From Nocardioides dongkuii (lineage in GTDB: Bacteria; Actinomycetota; Actinomycetes; Propionibacteriales; Nocardioidaceae), in the NCBI RefSeq assembly GCF_014127485.1, contig NZ_CP059903.1, forward strand, positions 1,302,001-1,366,000: a stretch of DNA of 64,000 bases, read 5' to 3'. Position 1 is the stretch's first letter; the number at the start of each line of letters is the position of its first letter. Of the stretch, positions 28,601 to 36,787 are shown piece after piece. The notes below the pieces were generated by a model, which saw nothing but the letters and a program-made list of their open reading frames with translations, did no database searches and had not been told where the DNA came from. Position numbers and translations under genes: made by a program.

Positions 28601-28676
28601 CAAGGAGCGCCGGGCCGCGAAGCGCGCGGCCCGCGTCGCCGGCGGCCAGGGCGGTCCGGTGGCGGAGGCCGGCTGA
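25605..28676 (+). CDS. RND family efflux transporter permease
   Basis: 1023 residues, GTG start, full length for an AcrB/MdtB-type (HAE1) pump. An N-terminal helix, a large porter domain (ELIPNLEFPAVGV, VEQEIAAPVEDAV), a helix block with IGRVVDDSIVVIENI, including the proton-relay Asp pair, then a second porter domain and second helix block with ALMLIGVVVTNAIVLID. No adaptor or outer-membrane gene is adjacent, as expected in a single-membrane bacterium; Bacillus SwrC is a comparable stand-alone protein. The substrate is unknown. Control by the divergent MarR gene is likely. Confidence 0.93.
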   Translation: MGNLASFSLRNRALVALATVMVAIFGGISLGSLKMELIPNLEFPAVGVVVPYAGASPEAVEQEIAAPVEDAVAGVDGLEEVSSTSSSGSALVLVTLEYGTDLDVAQQEVESAVADLETLPDGVEPVVFAGSFDQFPVVQLSVTSDEDPASLADAVDRIVVPEFEDVEGVRQVTVTGAPEDRVEITLRPTAAASGVTAATISQALGSNASMVPAGSIDDGDTSLSVQVGATPTTLAGLKAVAVTLPDGGTQPLAQLATVEVGQAAPTSYARTDGSPSLSIGITKTPDGNTVDISHAVADLMPELEEKLGDDASFAVAFDQAPFIEQSVHDLTTEGGLGLFFAVVVILIFLFSVRSTLVTAISIPLSLLVTLIGLHLGGYTLNILTLGALTVAIGRVVDDSIVVIENIKRHLSYGEEKLAAITTAVREVAGAITSSTIATAAVFLPIGIVGGQVGELFRPFAVTVALALMASLLVALTIIPVLAFWFLKAPDGPVDVQAVKAEAEAKEERSWLRRIYDPALGWVLGRPWLTVGLAFALLLGTLALAPLIKTNFLGSSGQNTLTVTQELEPGASLGRQDEAAREVEETLLGVDEVETVQTSVGAGPMAAFDGGATSFALTLDEEADADAVADDLEEQLGSADGEVTVSASDSSFSSALEVVVTATEQESLDEAATLVAEELATVDGIGVVTSDAAAAQPILSVQPREQAAASGLTPSVLGQLLAQTLSQPPIARASVDGEQLDVVMAAGEKPASVEALRGLPVGDGSATLGQVAEVEEQRVATTITRADGERTVTITAEPEADDLGSVTADVEALLDDLDLPEGTDVALGGVSEEQAEAFAQLGLALLVAIAIVYLVMVGTFRSLVQPLILLVSVPFAATGALLLLVVTGVPLGVASLIGALMLIGVVVTNAIVLIDLVNQYREDGAGVREALTEGGGKRLRPIVMTAAATILALTPMAFGVTGGSAFISQPLAIVVIGGLISSTVLTLLLVPTLYLLVERRKERRAAKRAARVAGGQGGPVAEAG

Positions 28677-28981
28677 GCGGGGGCGGGCGCGCAGATTGGC
28701 GGTGCGCGCTCGCCGTCCCGTACGCTGGAGGACGCGATCGGTGTGTCCGCACACAGATCGACTTCGCACGTCGGCAGACCGCGACGGCCCCGCTCCGGGG
28801 TCGACCACCCGCGGGCGACGGTCCTTGGTCCCGCAGAGATGCGGGTCGGACCGCGTGCAGGCGTCAGGGCGACCGGCACCCGTCGGTCGCACGGAACTGA
28901 AAACGATACGGCCCGGGTTCCCGGCGTGCCCTGCTTCAAGGACACGCTCACGGGGCTCGACCACCAGGAGAAGAGAAGATC
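28677..28981 (+). promoter_or_regulatory. rpsB promoter and structured leader
   Basis: TACGCT at 28721-28726 with TTGGCG at 28696-28701 is a probable promoter (19-bp spacing, long). The roughly 250-nt leader has stem-loops: TGTGT/ACACA near 28741-28756; nested CCCGC (28830-28834)/GCGGG (28841-28845) inside GGTCC (28820)/GGACC (28852); and GCGACCG (28869)/CGGTCGC (28890). No gene is visible. Feedback by S2 on such leaders is known in enterobacteria; here it is inference. Confidence 0.5.
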
Positions 28982-29977
28982 ATGGCAGTCGTCACCATGC
29001 GCCAGCTCCTCGAGAGCGGCGTCCACTTCGGGCACCAGACCCGTCGCTGGAACCCCAAGATGAAGCGCTTCATCATGACCGAGCGCAACGGCATCTACAT
29101 CATCGACCTGCAGCAGTCGCTGGCCTACATCGACCGCTCCTACGCCTTCGTCAAGGAGACGGTGGCCAAGGGCGGGACGATCATGTTCGTCGGTACCAAG
29201 AAGCAGGCGCAGGAGGCGATCGCCGAGCAGGCGACCCGCGTCGGCATGCCCTACGTCAACCAGCGTTGGCTCGGCGGCATGCTCACCAACTTCCAGACGG
29301 TCCACCAGCGGATCAACCGCCTCAAGGAGCTCGACGAGGTCGACTTCGACGACGTCGCCGGCAGCAGCCGCACCAAGAAGGAGCTGCTGCAGATGCGTCG
29401 CGAGCGCGACAAGCTCAACAAGTCGCTCGGCGGCATCCGTGAGATGAGCCGGACGCCCAACGCGGTCTGGATCGTCGACACCAACAAGGAGCACCTCGCC
29501 GTCGAGGAGGCCCGCAAGCTGCGGATCCCGATCATCGGCATCCTGGACTCCAACTGCGACCCCGACCTGGTCGACTTCCCGATCCCGGGCAACGACGACG
29601 CCATCCGCGCCGTCGGGCTGCTGACCCGCGTGGTCGCTGACGCCGTGGCCGAGGGCCTCATCGCCCGCTCCGGCGCCAAGACCGGCGAGGGCACCGCCCC
29701 CGCCGCTGCGGAGCCGCTCGCCGAGTGGGAGCGCGAGCTCCTGACCGGTGACGCCGAGAAGGTCGCCGAGGCCGCCACCGGCGCCGACGGCGCTGCTGCC
29801 TCGGAGGCCACCGGCGCGTCCAGCGAGGGCGTCGCCGCGACCGAGGTCGCCGCCGCTGCCGCCGAGCCGGCTGCCGAGCCCGCCGCTGAGGCGACCGAGG
29901 CCGAGGCGCCCGCCGAGGCCCCCGCCGCCGAGGCCCCCGCGGCCGAGGCGCCTGCTGCTGACGAGGCCCAGGCCTGA
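28982..29977 (+). CDS. rpsB: 30S ribosomal protein S2
   Basis: 331 residues. Residues 1-235 are canonical S2: [43 protein letters not shown] and the final [10 protein letters not shown]. The last about 80 residues are an Ala/Glu/Pro-rich low-complexity tail with repeated AEAPA units, comparable to the S16 tail in this genome. S2 binds late at the 30S head-body junction and contacts S1. It is co-transcribed with tsf. Confidence 0.97.
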   Translation: MAVVTMRQLLESGVHFGHQTRRWNPKMKRFIMTERNGIYIIDLQQSLAYIDRSYAFVKETVAKGGTIMFVGTKKQAQEAIAEQATRVGMPYVNQRWLGGMLTNFQTVHQRINRLKELDEVDFDDVAGSSRTKKELLQMRRERDKLNKSLGGIREMSRTPNAVWIVDTNKEHLAVEEARKLRIPIIGILDSNCDPDLVDFPIPGNDDAIRAVGLLTRVVADAVAEGLIARSGAKTGEGTAPAAAEPLAEWERELLTGDAEKVAEAATGADGAAASEATGASSEGVAATEVAAAAAEPAAEPAAEATEAEAPAEAPAAEAPAAEAPAADEAQA

Positions 29978-30076
29978 TCGTTCCCGACCGCGGCGCGGGC
30001 CCGGGTACGACGTACCCGGGCCCCGTCGCGCCGGTGACGGCCTGCCCACCACTTTCGAACCAGAGGGAAGAGACAC

Positions 30077-30889
30077 ATGGCGAACATCTCCGCCGCTGAC
30101 GTCAAGAAGCTCCGTGAGCAGACCGGCGCCGGCATGATGGACTGCAAGAAGGCCCTCACCGAGGCCGACGGCGACTTCGACAAGGCCGTCGAGATCCTCC
30201 GGATCAAGGGTGGCAAGAAGATGGCCGAGCGCGCCGCCGAGCGCGAGGCCTCCGCCGGCCTGGTCGCCACCGCCGGTGGGGCTCTCGTCGAGCTCAACTG
30301 CGAGACCGACTTCGTCGCCAAGGGCGACCAGTTCGTCGCCGCCGCCCAGCAGATCGCGGAGGCCGCCAACGAGGCGAAGGCCGCGGACGCGGAGACCCTC
30401 AAGGCCGTCACCGTGGGCGACAAGACCATCGGCCAGATCGTCGACGACCTCGCCGTCTCCATCGGCGAGAAGATCGAGCTCGGCCGGGTCGCGTACTTCG
30501 ACGGTGAGACCACCGTCTACCTGCACCGCCGCGCGGCCGACCTGCCGCCGGCCGTCGGCGTCCTCGTCGAGTACGCCGGCGACGAGGCCGCGGCGAAGGC
30601 TGCCGCCATGCAGGTCGCCGCCATGCGCCCGCAGTACCTCACCCGCGACGAGGTCCCCGCCGACGTCGTCGCCAAGGAGCGCGAGATCGCCGAGGCGACC
30701 TCCCGCGAGGAGGGCAAGCCCGAGCAGGCGATCGCCAAGATCACCGAGGGCCGGCTCAACGGCTTCTTCAAGGACGTCGTCCTGCTCGAGCAGCCGTCGG
30801 TGACCGAGAACAAGAAGACCGTCAAGGCGGTCCTCGACGCGGCCGGCACCACCGTGAAGCAGTTCGTCCGCTTCGAGGTCGGCGCCTGA
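30077..30889 (+). CDS. tsf: Elongation factor Ts
   Basis: 270 residues. The N-terminal UBA-like domain has [18 protein letters not shown], followed by the core with [11 protein letters not shown] (the family TDFV motif contacting EF-Tu) and VAAMRPQYL. It exchanges GDP for GTP on EF-Tu. The rpsB-tsf order is near universal. A perfect intrinsic-type hairpin follows it. Confidence 0.98.
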   Translation: MANISAADVKKLREQTGAGMMDCKKALTEADGDFDKAVEILRIKGGKKMAERAAEREASAGLVATAGGALVELNCETDFVAKGDQFVAAAQQIAEAANEAKAADAETLKAVTVGDKTIGQIVDDLAVSIGEKIELGRVAYFDGETTVYLHRRAADLPPAVGVLVEYAGDEAAAKAAAMQVAAMRPQYLTRDEVPADVVAKEREIAEATSREEGKPEQAIAKITEGRLNGFFKDVVLLEQPSVTENKKTVKAVLDAAGTTVKQFVRFEVGA

Positions 30890-30907
30890 CCCCAGGCACC
30901 CGCCGAC

Positions 30908-30944
30908 GAGGCCGGGACGGAGCGCAACGCTCCGTCCCGGCCTC
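30908..30944 (+). terminator. Intrinsic-type terminator after tsf
   Basis: A perfect 17-bp stem with arm GAGGCCGGGACGGAGCG and its complement encloses a CAA loop, followed by TTGTCATTTG. This is the clearest terminator in the window and ends the rpsB-tsf operon. Confidence 0.88.
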
Positions 30945-30984
30945 TTGTCATTTGCCGCGGTGTCGTCGCTGCGCTCGGGGCGGC

Positions 30985-31087
30985 GGGACGTCATACGAGT
31001 TGGCGGCGGTAGCGACCGGCACGGATGACGTTCCGCGGGACGTCGTACGAGGTGGTGGTCGTCGCCGCCAGGACGTATGACGTCCCC
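30985..31087. repeat. Inverted pair of a 53-bp palindromic element
   Basis: Unit 1 runs forward from 30985 and unit 2 is its reverse complement ending at 31087; I count 39 of 53 matching positions. Each unit begins GGGACGTCATACG and ends ACGTTCCGCG or ACGTCCCGCG, so each is itself an imperfect palindrome. The layout resembles a REP doublet (BIME). No gene is credible here, although a frame remains open on the minus strand. Confidence 0.6.
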
Positions 31088-31229
31088 GAGCCGAACGGGC
31101 GGACACAAGCGCCGACTCGGCGTGCAACGGGGGCGGGGAGGGGGCTGTGCGAATGGCCCGCGGGGGAGCCCCGGGGTCCAGTAGTGTCCCGGTGCGGTCG
31201 CAACGGCCGTCTCGTCACGAGGGGAACCC
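31088..31229. other. Intergenic DNA before SPFH gene with solo palindrome
   Basis: CGCCGACTCGGCG (31110-31122) followed by GTGCAA is a single copy of the palindrome that brackets the AbiEi-type gene at 49.8-51.0 kb. TAGTGT at 31182-31187 may be a -10 box for the SPFH gene. A run of G-rich sequence lies between. No gene is seen. Confidence 0.5.
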
Positions 31230-32351
31230 ATGGGTCTGTTCGACAAGGTGCGCGGCCAGTTCATCGACATCGTCGAGTTCCTCGACGACAGCCGCGACAC
31301 CCTCGTCTGGCGGTTCCCGCGCCAGGGCAACGAGATCAAGATGAACGCCCAGCTCGTCGTGCGCGAGGGGCAGGTCGCGGTTTTCGAGAACGAGGGCCAG
31401 ATCGCCGACGTCTTCACGCCCGGCACCTACACCCTGGAGACCAAGAACCTCCCGATCCTCTCCACCCTCAAGGGCTGGAAGTACGGCTTCAACTCGCCCT
31501 TCAAGGCCGAGGTCTACTTCGTCGGGATGCGGCAGTACACCGACATGAAGTGGGGCACCCAGAACCCCGTCACGGTCCGCGACGCCGAGTTCGGGATGGT
31601 CCGGCTGCGCGCCTTCGGCACCTACGCGCTCCAGGTCGTCGACGCCGCCAAGCTGCTGCGCCAGCTGGTCGGCACCGACCCGCAGTTCCGCACCGACGAG
31701 GTCGCGGAGTTCCTGCGCCAGAACATCGTCAGCCAGGTCGGCACCGCGCTCGGCAACTCCAACCTCCCGATGCTCGACCTCGCGGCCAACCAGCAGACGA
31801 TCGCCGCGACCCTGGCCGGCACCCTCACCAGCAACCTGGCCGACTTCGGCATCAGCATCCCGCGGTTCGTCATCGAGAACATCTCGCTGCCCGCCGAGGT
31901 CGAGGAGGCGCTCGACAAGCGCACCCAGATGGGGGTGCTCGGCAACCTCGACCAGTACGCGAAGTTCCAGGCCGCCACCGCCATCGGCGACGCCGCCAAC
32001 AACCCCGGCGGCGCCGGGGAGGGCATGGGCCTCGGGATGGGCGTGGCGATGGGCCAGCAGATGGCCAACGCGCTCTCCCCGCAGCAGCCCCAGCAGGCTC
32101 AGGCGCCCGCCGGCGGGCCCCCGCCGCTGCCGGGCGCGGGCGCCGCACAGCCGTGGTTCCTCGCGCTGGGCGGGGCCCAGGTCGGGCCGCTGGCCGCGGC
32201 CGACCTGGCCGGCCGGGTCGCCGCCGGCGAGCTGACGCCGACCACGCTGGTGTGGCAGCAGGGCATGGCCGCCTGGACGGCCGCCTCCGAGCTCCCCGAG
32301 CTCCAGGGCCTGTTCGCCGCCACCCCGCCGCCGCTTCCCCCGCAGGCCTGA
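31230..32351 (+). CDS. SPFH domain protein with C-terminal GYF_2 domain
   Basis: 373 residues. Residues about 20-240 form an SPFH/band-7-type domain (QLVVREGQVAVFENEG, FTPGTYTLETKNLP, VENISLP-like turn), then a Gly/Met/Gln linker, then a GYF_2 (DUF4339) domain at about 305-362 with WFLALGGAQVGPL and LVWQQGMAAWTAA. There is no membrane helix. The architecture resembles Bacillus YdjI, which brings the phage-shock protein PspA to the membrane. The next gene encodes a zinc-ribbon membrane protein as in ydjH-ydjI clusters. A membrane-stress role is inferred. Confidence 0.87.
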   Translation: MGLFDKVRGQFIDIVEFLDDSRDTLVWRFPRQGNEIKMNAQLVVREGQVAVFENEGQIADVFTPGTYTLETKNLPILSTLKGWKYGFNSPFKAEVYFVGMRQYTDMKWGTQNPVTVRDAEFGMVRLRAFGTYALQVVDAAKLLRQLVGTDPQFRTDEVAEFLRQNIVSQVGTALGNSNLPMLDLAANQQTIAATLAGTLTSNLADFGISIPRFVIENISLPAEVEEALDKRTQMGVLGNLDQYAKFQAATAIGDAANNPGGAGEGMGLGMGVAMGQQMANALSPQQPQQAQAPAGGPPPLPGAGAAQPWFLALGGAQVGPLAAADLAGRVAAGELTPTTLVWQQGMAAWTAASELPELQGLFAATPPPLPPQA

Positions 32352-32361
32352 GGAGCACGCC

Positions 32362-33483
32362 GTGCCCCACGACGAGACCGCGCCCGCGCCTGCCCCGCTC
32401 AGCTCCACCTGCCCCGGTTGCGGCGCCCAGACGGCGTACGCCCCGGGGACGACGTCGCTGCGCTGCTCCTCCTGCGGCGGCGAGCTGGCGATCGCCGAGA
32501 CCGGCGCCGTCATCCGGGAGCACTCCTTCGACGAGTGGACCAGCCGGCACGGCGCGGTCGAGCTGGCGTCGCTGGGCGCCCACGACCTGCAGTGCCGCGG
32601 GTGCGGCGCGCGCACCGAGACCACCGACCTGGCCGGCACCTGCCAGTTCTGCGGCGGCGCCCTGGTCGCCGTCGCCCACCCCGAGGGGCTGGTCGCCCCC
32701 GAGGCGGTCGTCCCCTTCCACCTCGACCGCCGTGCGGCGGAGAAGGCGTTCGGCGACTGGGTCAGCTCCCGCCGGTTCGCGCCGGGGGCGTTGAAGAAGG
32801 TCGGCTCCACCGAGGGGCTGCAGGGCACCTACGTCCCGCACTGGACCTACGACGCGCACACCGAGACCGACTACGAGGGCCAGCGCGGCGACTACTACTA
32901 CGTGACCGTCAGCCACCAGGTCTCCGATGGCAAGGGCGGCACCCGCACCGAGACCCGTCAGGAGCGGCGTACCCGCTGGCGCCACGCGTCCGGGCACGTG
33001 GCCCGGTCCTTCGACGACGTGGTCGTAGTCGGCACCGGCCGGCTCGACCCCGAGAAGCTCGAGAAGATGGGCCCCTGGAAGCTCGAGGACGCCCGGCCCT
33101 TCCAGCAGGAGTACCTCACCGGCTACTCCGCGCTGCGCTACGACATCGACCCCCAGCAGGGGTCCGACCAGGCGCGCGGCACGATGCGCGCGGTCATCGA
33201 GGACGACTGCGAGCACGACATCGGCGGCGACGAGCAGCGGGTCTCCGACATGGACGTCACCTACTCCCAGGCGATGTTTAAGCTGGTGCTGATGCCGCTG
33301 TGGATCGCCACCTACCTCTACGGCGGCAAGACCTGGCAGGTGATGGTCAACGCCAACACCGGCGAGGTCGTGGGGGAGCGGCCCTGGAGCGTCCCGAAGA
33401 TCGTCGCCGCGGTGCTCGCCGCCCTGGTGCTGATCGGGATCGTGGTGGCGCTGGTGATGTCGGGGTCCGACAGCAGCGCCTGA
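32362..33483 (+). CDS. Zinc-ribbon protein with C-terminal membrane anchor
   Basis: 373 residues, GTG start 10 bp after the SPFH gene. Three CxxC pairs (CPGCG, CSSCG; CRGCG, CQFCG) make two zinc ribbons in the first 105 residues. A middle domain of about 200 residues is rich in Tyr, Trp and charged residues (VPHWTYDAHTETDYEG). One helix closes the protein (VLAALVLIGIVVALVM). It fits the TFIIB-type zinc-ribbon partners of SPFH/YdjI proteins. The function is not established. Confidence 0.82.
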   Translation: MPHDETAPAPAPLSSTCPGCGAQTAYAPGTTSLRCSSCGGELAIAETGAVIREHSFDEWTSRHGAVELASLGAHDLQCRGCGARTETTDLAGTCQFCGGALVAVAHPEGLVAPEAVVPFHLDRRAAEKAFGDWVSSRRFAPGALKKVGSTEGLQGTYVPHWTYDAHTETDYEGQRGDYYYVTVSHQVSDGKGGTRTETRQERRTRWRHASGHVARSFDDVVVVGTGRLDPEKLEKMGPWKLEDARPFQQEYLTGYSALRYDIDPQQGSDQARGTMRAVIEDDCEHDIGGDEQRVSDMDVTYSQAMFKLVLMPLWIATYLYGGKTWQVMVNANTGEVVGERPWSVPKIVAAVLAALVLIGIVVALVMSGSDSSA

Positions 33484-33609
33484 CGTCCCCGTCGTACGCC
33501 GGGGCCGCACCGCGGCGTTCGGTGGCTACGCCGCGATCCGATAGGTTGCTCCTCGGGCTGGGCGCGGATTCGCCGGGCCCGACCTCGATGTCGACCAGGG
33601 AGGTCCTCG
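33484..33609 (+). promoter_or_regulatory. pyrH promoter region
   Basis: TAGGTT at 33542-33547 matches the -10 type used in this window, with TTCGGT about 18 bp upstream as a weak -35. It would give a leader of about 55-60 nt. Confidence 0.4.
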
Positions 33610-34323
33610 GTGACCGGTTACCAGCGCGTGCTCCTCAAGCTGTCCGGCGAGGTGTTCGGCGGCGGGAACGTCGGGGTCGACCCCGACGTCGTCCAGAAGA
33701 TCGCCCGCGAGATCGCCGACGTCGCCCGGGCCGGGGTGCAGGTCGCGGTGGTCACCGGCGGTGGCAACTTCTTCCGTGGCGCCGAGCTCCAGCAGCGCGG
33801 CATGGACCGCGTGCGGGCCGACTACATGGGCATGCTCGGCATCGTCATGAACTGCCTCGCCCTCCAGGACTTCCTGGAGAAGATGGGCGTGGAGACCCGC
33901 GTGCAGACCGCCATCACCATGGGCCAGGTCGCCGAGCCGTACGTCCCGCGCCGCGCGATCCGGCACATGGAGAAGGGCCGGGTCGTGATCTTCGGCGCCG
34001 GCATGGGCATGCCGTTCTTCTCCACCGACACCGTCGCGGTGCAGCGGGCGCTGGAGTCGCGCTGCGACGTGGTCCTGGTCGCCAAGAACGGCGTCGACGG
34101 CGTCTACACCGCCGACCCGAACGTGGACCCGACCGCGACCAAGTTCGACGAGCTCACCTACGACGAGGCGATCTCCCGCGGGCTGCGGATCATGGACCAG
34201 ACGGCGTTCGCGCTGTGCGGCGAGAACAAGCTGCCCATGGTCGTCTTCGGCATGGAGCCGGAGGGCAACATCCTGCGCGTCGTGCGGGGTGAGAAGATCG
34301 GCACGCTGGTGAGCGCGGGCTGA
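33610..34323 (+). CDS. pyrH: Uridylate kinase
   Basis: 237 residues, GTG start. The amino-acid-kinase fold has [26 protein letters not shown] and [12 protein letters not shown]. It phosphorylates UMP to UDP and is usually activated by GTP and inhibited by UTP. It precedes frr and cdsA, as in most bacteria (rpsB-tsf-pyrH-frr order), but here two genes and a repeat pair separate it from tsf. Confidence 0.97.
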   Translation: MTGYQRVLLKLSGEVFGGGNVGVDPDVVQKIAREIADVARAGVQVAVVTGGGNFFRGAELQQRGMDRVRADYMGMLGIVMNCLALQDFLEKMGVETRVQTAITMGQVAEPYVPRRAIRHMEKGRVVIFGAGMGMPFFSTDTVAVQRALESRCDVVLVAKNGVDGVYTADPNVDPTATKFDELTYDEAISRGLRIMDQTAFALCGENKLPMVVFGMEPEGNILRVVRGEKIGTLVSAG

Positions 34324-34385
34324 GTCCCGCCCGCCACACCCGCGAGCACCAGCAGCGCACCACCGACGAGCAACCAGGAGCAGCC

Positions 34386-34943
34386 GTGATCAGCGACATC
34401 CTCAACGAGACCGACGGCAAGATGGACAAGTCCGTCGAGGCGACGCGCGAGGAGTTCGCGGCGATCCGCGCCGGGCGCGCGCACCCCAGCATGTTCAGCA
34501 AGATCGTCGTCGACTACTACGGGCAGCCGACCCCGCTGCAGCAGCTGGCGTCGTTCACCGCCCCCGAGGCGCGGGTCATCCTGATCCAGCCCTACGACAT
34601 GGGCGCGATGGCCAACGTGGAGCGGGCGATCCGCGACTCCGACCTGGGCGTCAACCCGTCCAACGACGGCAAGGTGCTGCGCTGCGTGTTCCCCGAGCTG
34701 ACCGAGGAGCGCCGCAAGGAGTACATCAAGGTGGCCCGCAGCAAGGCCGAGGACGGCCGGGTCTCGGTCCGCAACCTGCGCCGTACCGCCAAGCAGAACC
34801 TCGAGAAGCTCGAGAAGGACGGCGAGGTCGGCAAGGACGACGTCACCGGCGCCGAGAAGCGGCTCGACGGCATGACCAAGCAGCACACCGACGCCATCGA
34901 CGAGATGCTGAAGAACAAGGAGGCCGAGCTGCTCGAGGTCTGA
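34386..34943 (+). CDS. frr: Ribosome recycling factor
   Basis: 185 residues, standard length, GTG start after an AGGAGC site. Signature segments include RAGRAHPSMFSKIVVDYYG, LIQPYD, SDLGVNPSNDGKVLR and the basic helix VRNLRRTAKQNLEKLEKDGE. With EF-G it splits post-termination ribosomes. Confidence 0.98.
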   Translation: MISDILNETDGKMDKSVEATREEFAAIRAGRAHPSMFSKIVVDYYGQPTPLQQLASFTAPEARVILIQPYDMGAMANVERAIRDSDLGVNPSNDGKVLRCVFPELTEERRKEYIKVARSKAEDGRVSVRNLRRTAKQNLEKLEKDGEVGKDDVTGAEKRLDGMTKQHTDAIDEMLKNKEAELLEV

Positions 34944-34968
34944 GGACCTCCCGCTCGCACTCCTCTCG

Positions 34969-35835
34969 ATGACCGACTCCACGCCGGCCCCCGTCAAGGA
35001 CCACGGCCGGGCCGGCCGCGACCTGCCCGCGGCCATCGGCTCCGCCTTCGTCCTCCTCGCCGCGATCGCGGCCTCGCTCGCGTTCTGGAAGACCGCGTTC
35101 ATGGTGATCGTCGCGATCGCCGTGGTCGTCGCGATCTGGGAGCTGCACCGCGCGCTGCTCACCAAGGACATCGACATCCCCGAGCAGCCGCTGATGGTCG
35201 GCGGCGTCGTGATGGTCGTGGTCGCCTACGTCTGGGGCGCGCCGGCCCTGGTCACCGCGACCGCCGTCACCGCGCTCGGGGTGATGCTCTGGCTGCTGCG
35301 CCGCGGCATCGACGGCTACGTCAAGAACGCCACCGCCGCCGTCTTCACGCTCGTCTACGTGCCGTTCCTCGGCTCCTTCGTTGCCCTGCTGCTCGCCGAG
35401 GGCGGCCGCACCGGCGGCGGCTTCGACGACGACGGGGTCAAGGGGATCCTCGTCTTCATCCTCATCACCGTCGCCTCCGACACCGGCGGGTACGCCGCGG
35501 GCGTGCTGTTCGGCCGGCACCCGATGGCCCCGGTCATCTCTCCCAAGAAGTCCTGGGAGGGGTTCGCGGGCTCACTGGTCGCCACGACCCTGGGCGGCAT
35601 GGCGCTGGTGGTCTACCTGCTCGACGGCGACTGGTGGGTCGGCCTGCTGCTGGGCCTGGTCGCGGTCGTGATGGCCACCCTCGGCGACCTGTGCGAGTCG
35701 GTGATCAAGCGCGACCTCGGGATCAAGGACATGAGCCAGGTGATCCCCGGCCACGGCGGCCTGATGGACCGGCTCGACTCGCTGCTCGCCACCATCGCGC
35801 CGGTGTGGCTGATGCTGCACTACCTCGTCTTCTAG
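34969..35835 (+). CDS. cdsA: Phosphatidate cytidylyltransferase
   Basis: 288 residues with about eight membrane helices. The C-terminal signature is present: ASDTGGYAAGVLFGRHPMAP, SPKKSWEGFAGS and KDMSQVIPGHGGLMDRLDS, which includes the catalytic acidic residues. It makes CDP-diacylglycerol from phosphatidic acid and CTP for phospholipid synthesis. It follows frr by 25 bp in the widespread frr-cdsA order. Confidence 0.96.
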   Translation: MTDSTPAPVKDHGRAGRDLPAAIGSAFVLLAAIAASLAFWKTAFMVIVAIAVVVAIWELHRALLTKDIDIPEQPLMVGGVVMVVVAYVWGAPALVTATAVTALGVMLWLLRRGIDGYVKNATAAVFTLVYVPFLGSFVALLLAEGGRTGGGFDDDGVKGILVFILITVASDTGGYAAGVLFGRHPMAPVISPKKSWEGFAGSLVATTLGGMALVVYLLDGDWWVGLLLGLVAVVMATLGDLCESVIKRDLGIKDMSQVIPGHGGLMDRLDSLLATIAPVWLMLHYLVF

Positions 35836-35850
35836 GGACGGCGACCGGCC

Positions 35851-36375
35851 GTGACCCTGTTCCTCGTCCGCCACGGCCGGCCCCTGGTCGTGCCCGGGGA
35901 GCCCGCCGCCACGTGGGAGCTCGACCCGGCGGGGTTCGACGAGATCTGGGCGCTGCGCGACCGGCTGCCCCAGGGGGCGGCGTGGTTCAGCTCGCCGGAG
36001 CCCAAGGCCGTCGCGACCTGCCAGCTGCTCACCGAGGGCGAGGTCGGCGTCGTCGACGGCCTGCGCGAGCAGGAGCGCGGGTCCGCGTGGGTCGACGACT
36101 TCGAGGGGGCGGTACGACGGGCGTTCGCCGAGCCCGACGTACCGGCGCACCCCGGGTGGGAGCCGCTCGCGCGGACCCGGGAGCGGGTGCTGCGCGCGGT
36201 CGGCTCCGTGCGGCACGTGCACGCGGGGGAGGACGTCGTCCTGGTCGGCCACGGGACGGCGTGGACGCTCGTCGAGGCCGCGCTGACCGGTGCCCAGCCG
36301 GATCCGGACCGCTGGGCGCGCCTCGGCATGCCCGCCGTGGTGGCGCTCCCCGAACCACTACTGTCGTCCGGGTGA
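35851..36375 (+). CDS. Histidine phosphatase family protein
   Basis: 174 residues, GTG start 15 bp after cdsA. The phosphate-binding RHG motif LVRHGRP is near the N-terminus, with SSPEPKAVATCQ giving the second Arg-equivalent region and VLVGHGTAWTL the second histidine. The second-pocket Arg is replaced by Lys (PEPKA), as in some small members. The substrate is unknown. Its stop overlaps the next start as GTGA. Confidence 0.87.
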   Translation: MTLFLVRHGRPLVVPGEPAATWELDPAGFDEIWALRDRLPQGAAWFSSPEPKAVATCQLLTEGEVGVVDGLREQERGSAWVDDFEGAVRRAFAEPDVPAHPGWEPLARTRERVLRAVGSVRHVHAGEDVVLVGHGTAWTLVEAALTGAQPDPDRWARLGMPAVVALPEPLLSSG

Positions 36376-36734
36376 GCACGGAGGAGGGCCAGCGGGCCGC
36401 GACGGCGCCGTCCGCCCCGGACACCGAGCCGGGCCGGTGGCACCGCGACCACCCGACGTTCAGCTCGCTCGCCGGGTTCTTCACCGGGCTGCTGTTCGTC
36501 ATCGTCGTCCCCGGCACGTACGCCGCGCTGCTGAGCGTGCTGGTCGACAGTGACACCGCCGAGGGGCTGTTCCCGCTCGTGCTGGTCGCGTTGGCGGTGC
36601 CGATCGGGCTGGCGGTGGCGCCGCGCACCCGGCGGTTCGGCCGCTTCATGCTCCTCGGGATCGTCACCACCGCGGTCGTGGTGCTGGCCTCCGCGGCGCT
36701 GGTGCTCTGGTACCTCTACCACTTCGACTCCTGA
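36372..36734 (+). CDS. Small membrane protein, three helices
   Basis: 120 residues from GTG 36372, overlapping the phosphatase stop by 4 bp. A polar N-tail of about 35 residues precedes three hydrophobic helices (about 38-60, 65-80, 92-116) with a cationic loop RTRRFGR between helices 2 and 3. I recognise no family. A TACTGT box starts 13 nt upstream, inside the phosphatase gene, so it may have its own promoter. Confidence 0.72.
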   Translation: MSTEEGQRAATAPSAPDTEPGRWHRDHPTFSSLAGFFTGLLFVIVVPGTYAALLSVLVDSDTAEGLFPLVLVALAVPIGLAVAPRTRRFGRFMLLGIVTTAVVVLASAALVLWYLYHFDS

Positions 36735-36787
36735 GCGCTCCCGCCGCCGTTTTCGGTTGACCCGCCGGGAGTGGGAGAATCGAGGCG

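Noticed and set aside
25557..28964. 1135-codon minus-strand frame over the RND pump
   Set aside because: Low-complexity Asp/Arg/His/Gln content and full overlap with a recognised transporter; typical GC-rich shadow.
30991..31218. 75-codon minus-strand frame in the 31-kb gap
   Set aside because: Its repeated Thr-Ser-Tyr segments arise from the inverted 53-bp DNA repeat; no ribosome site or family match.
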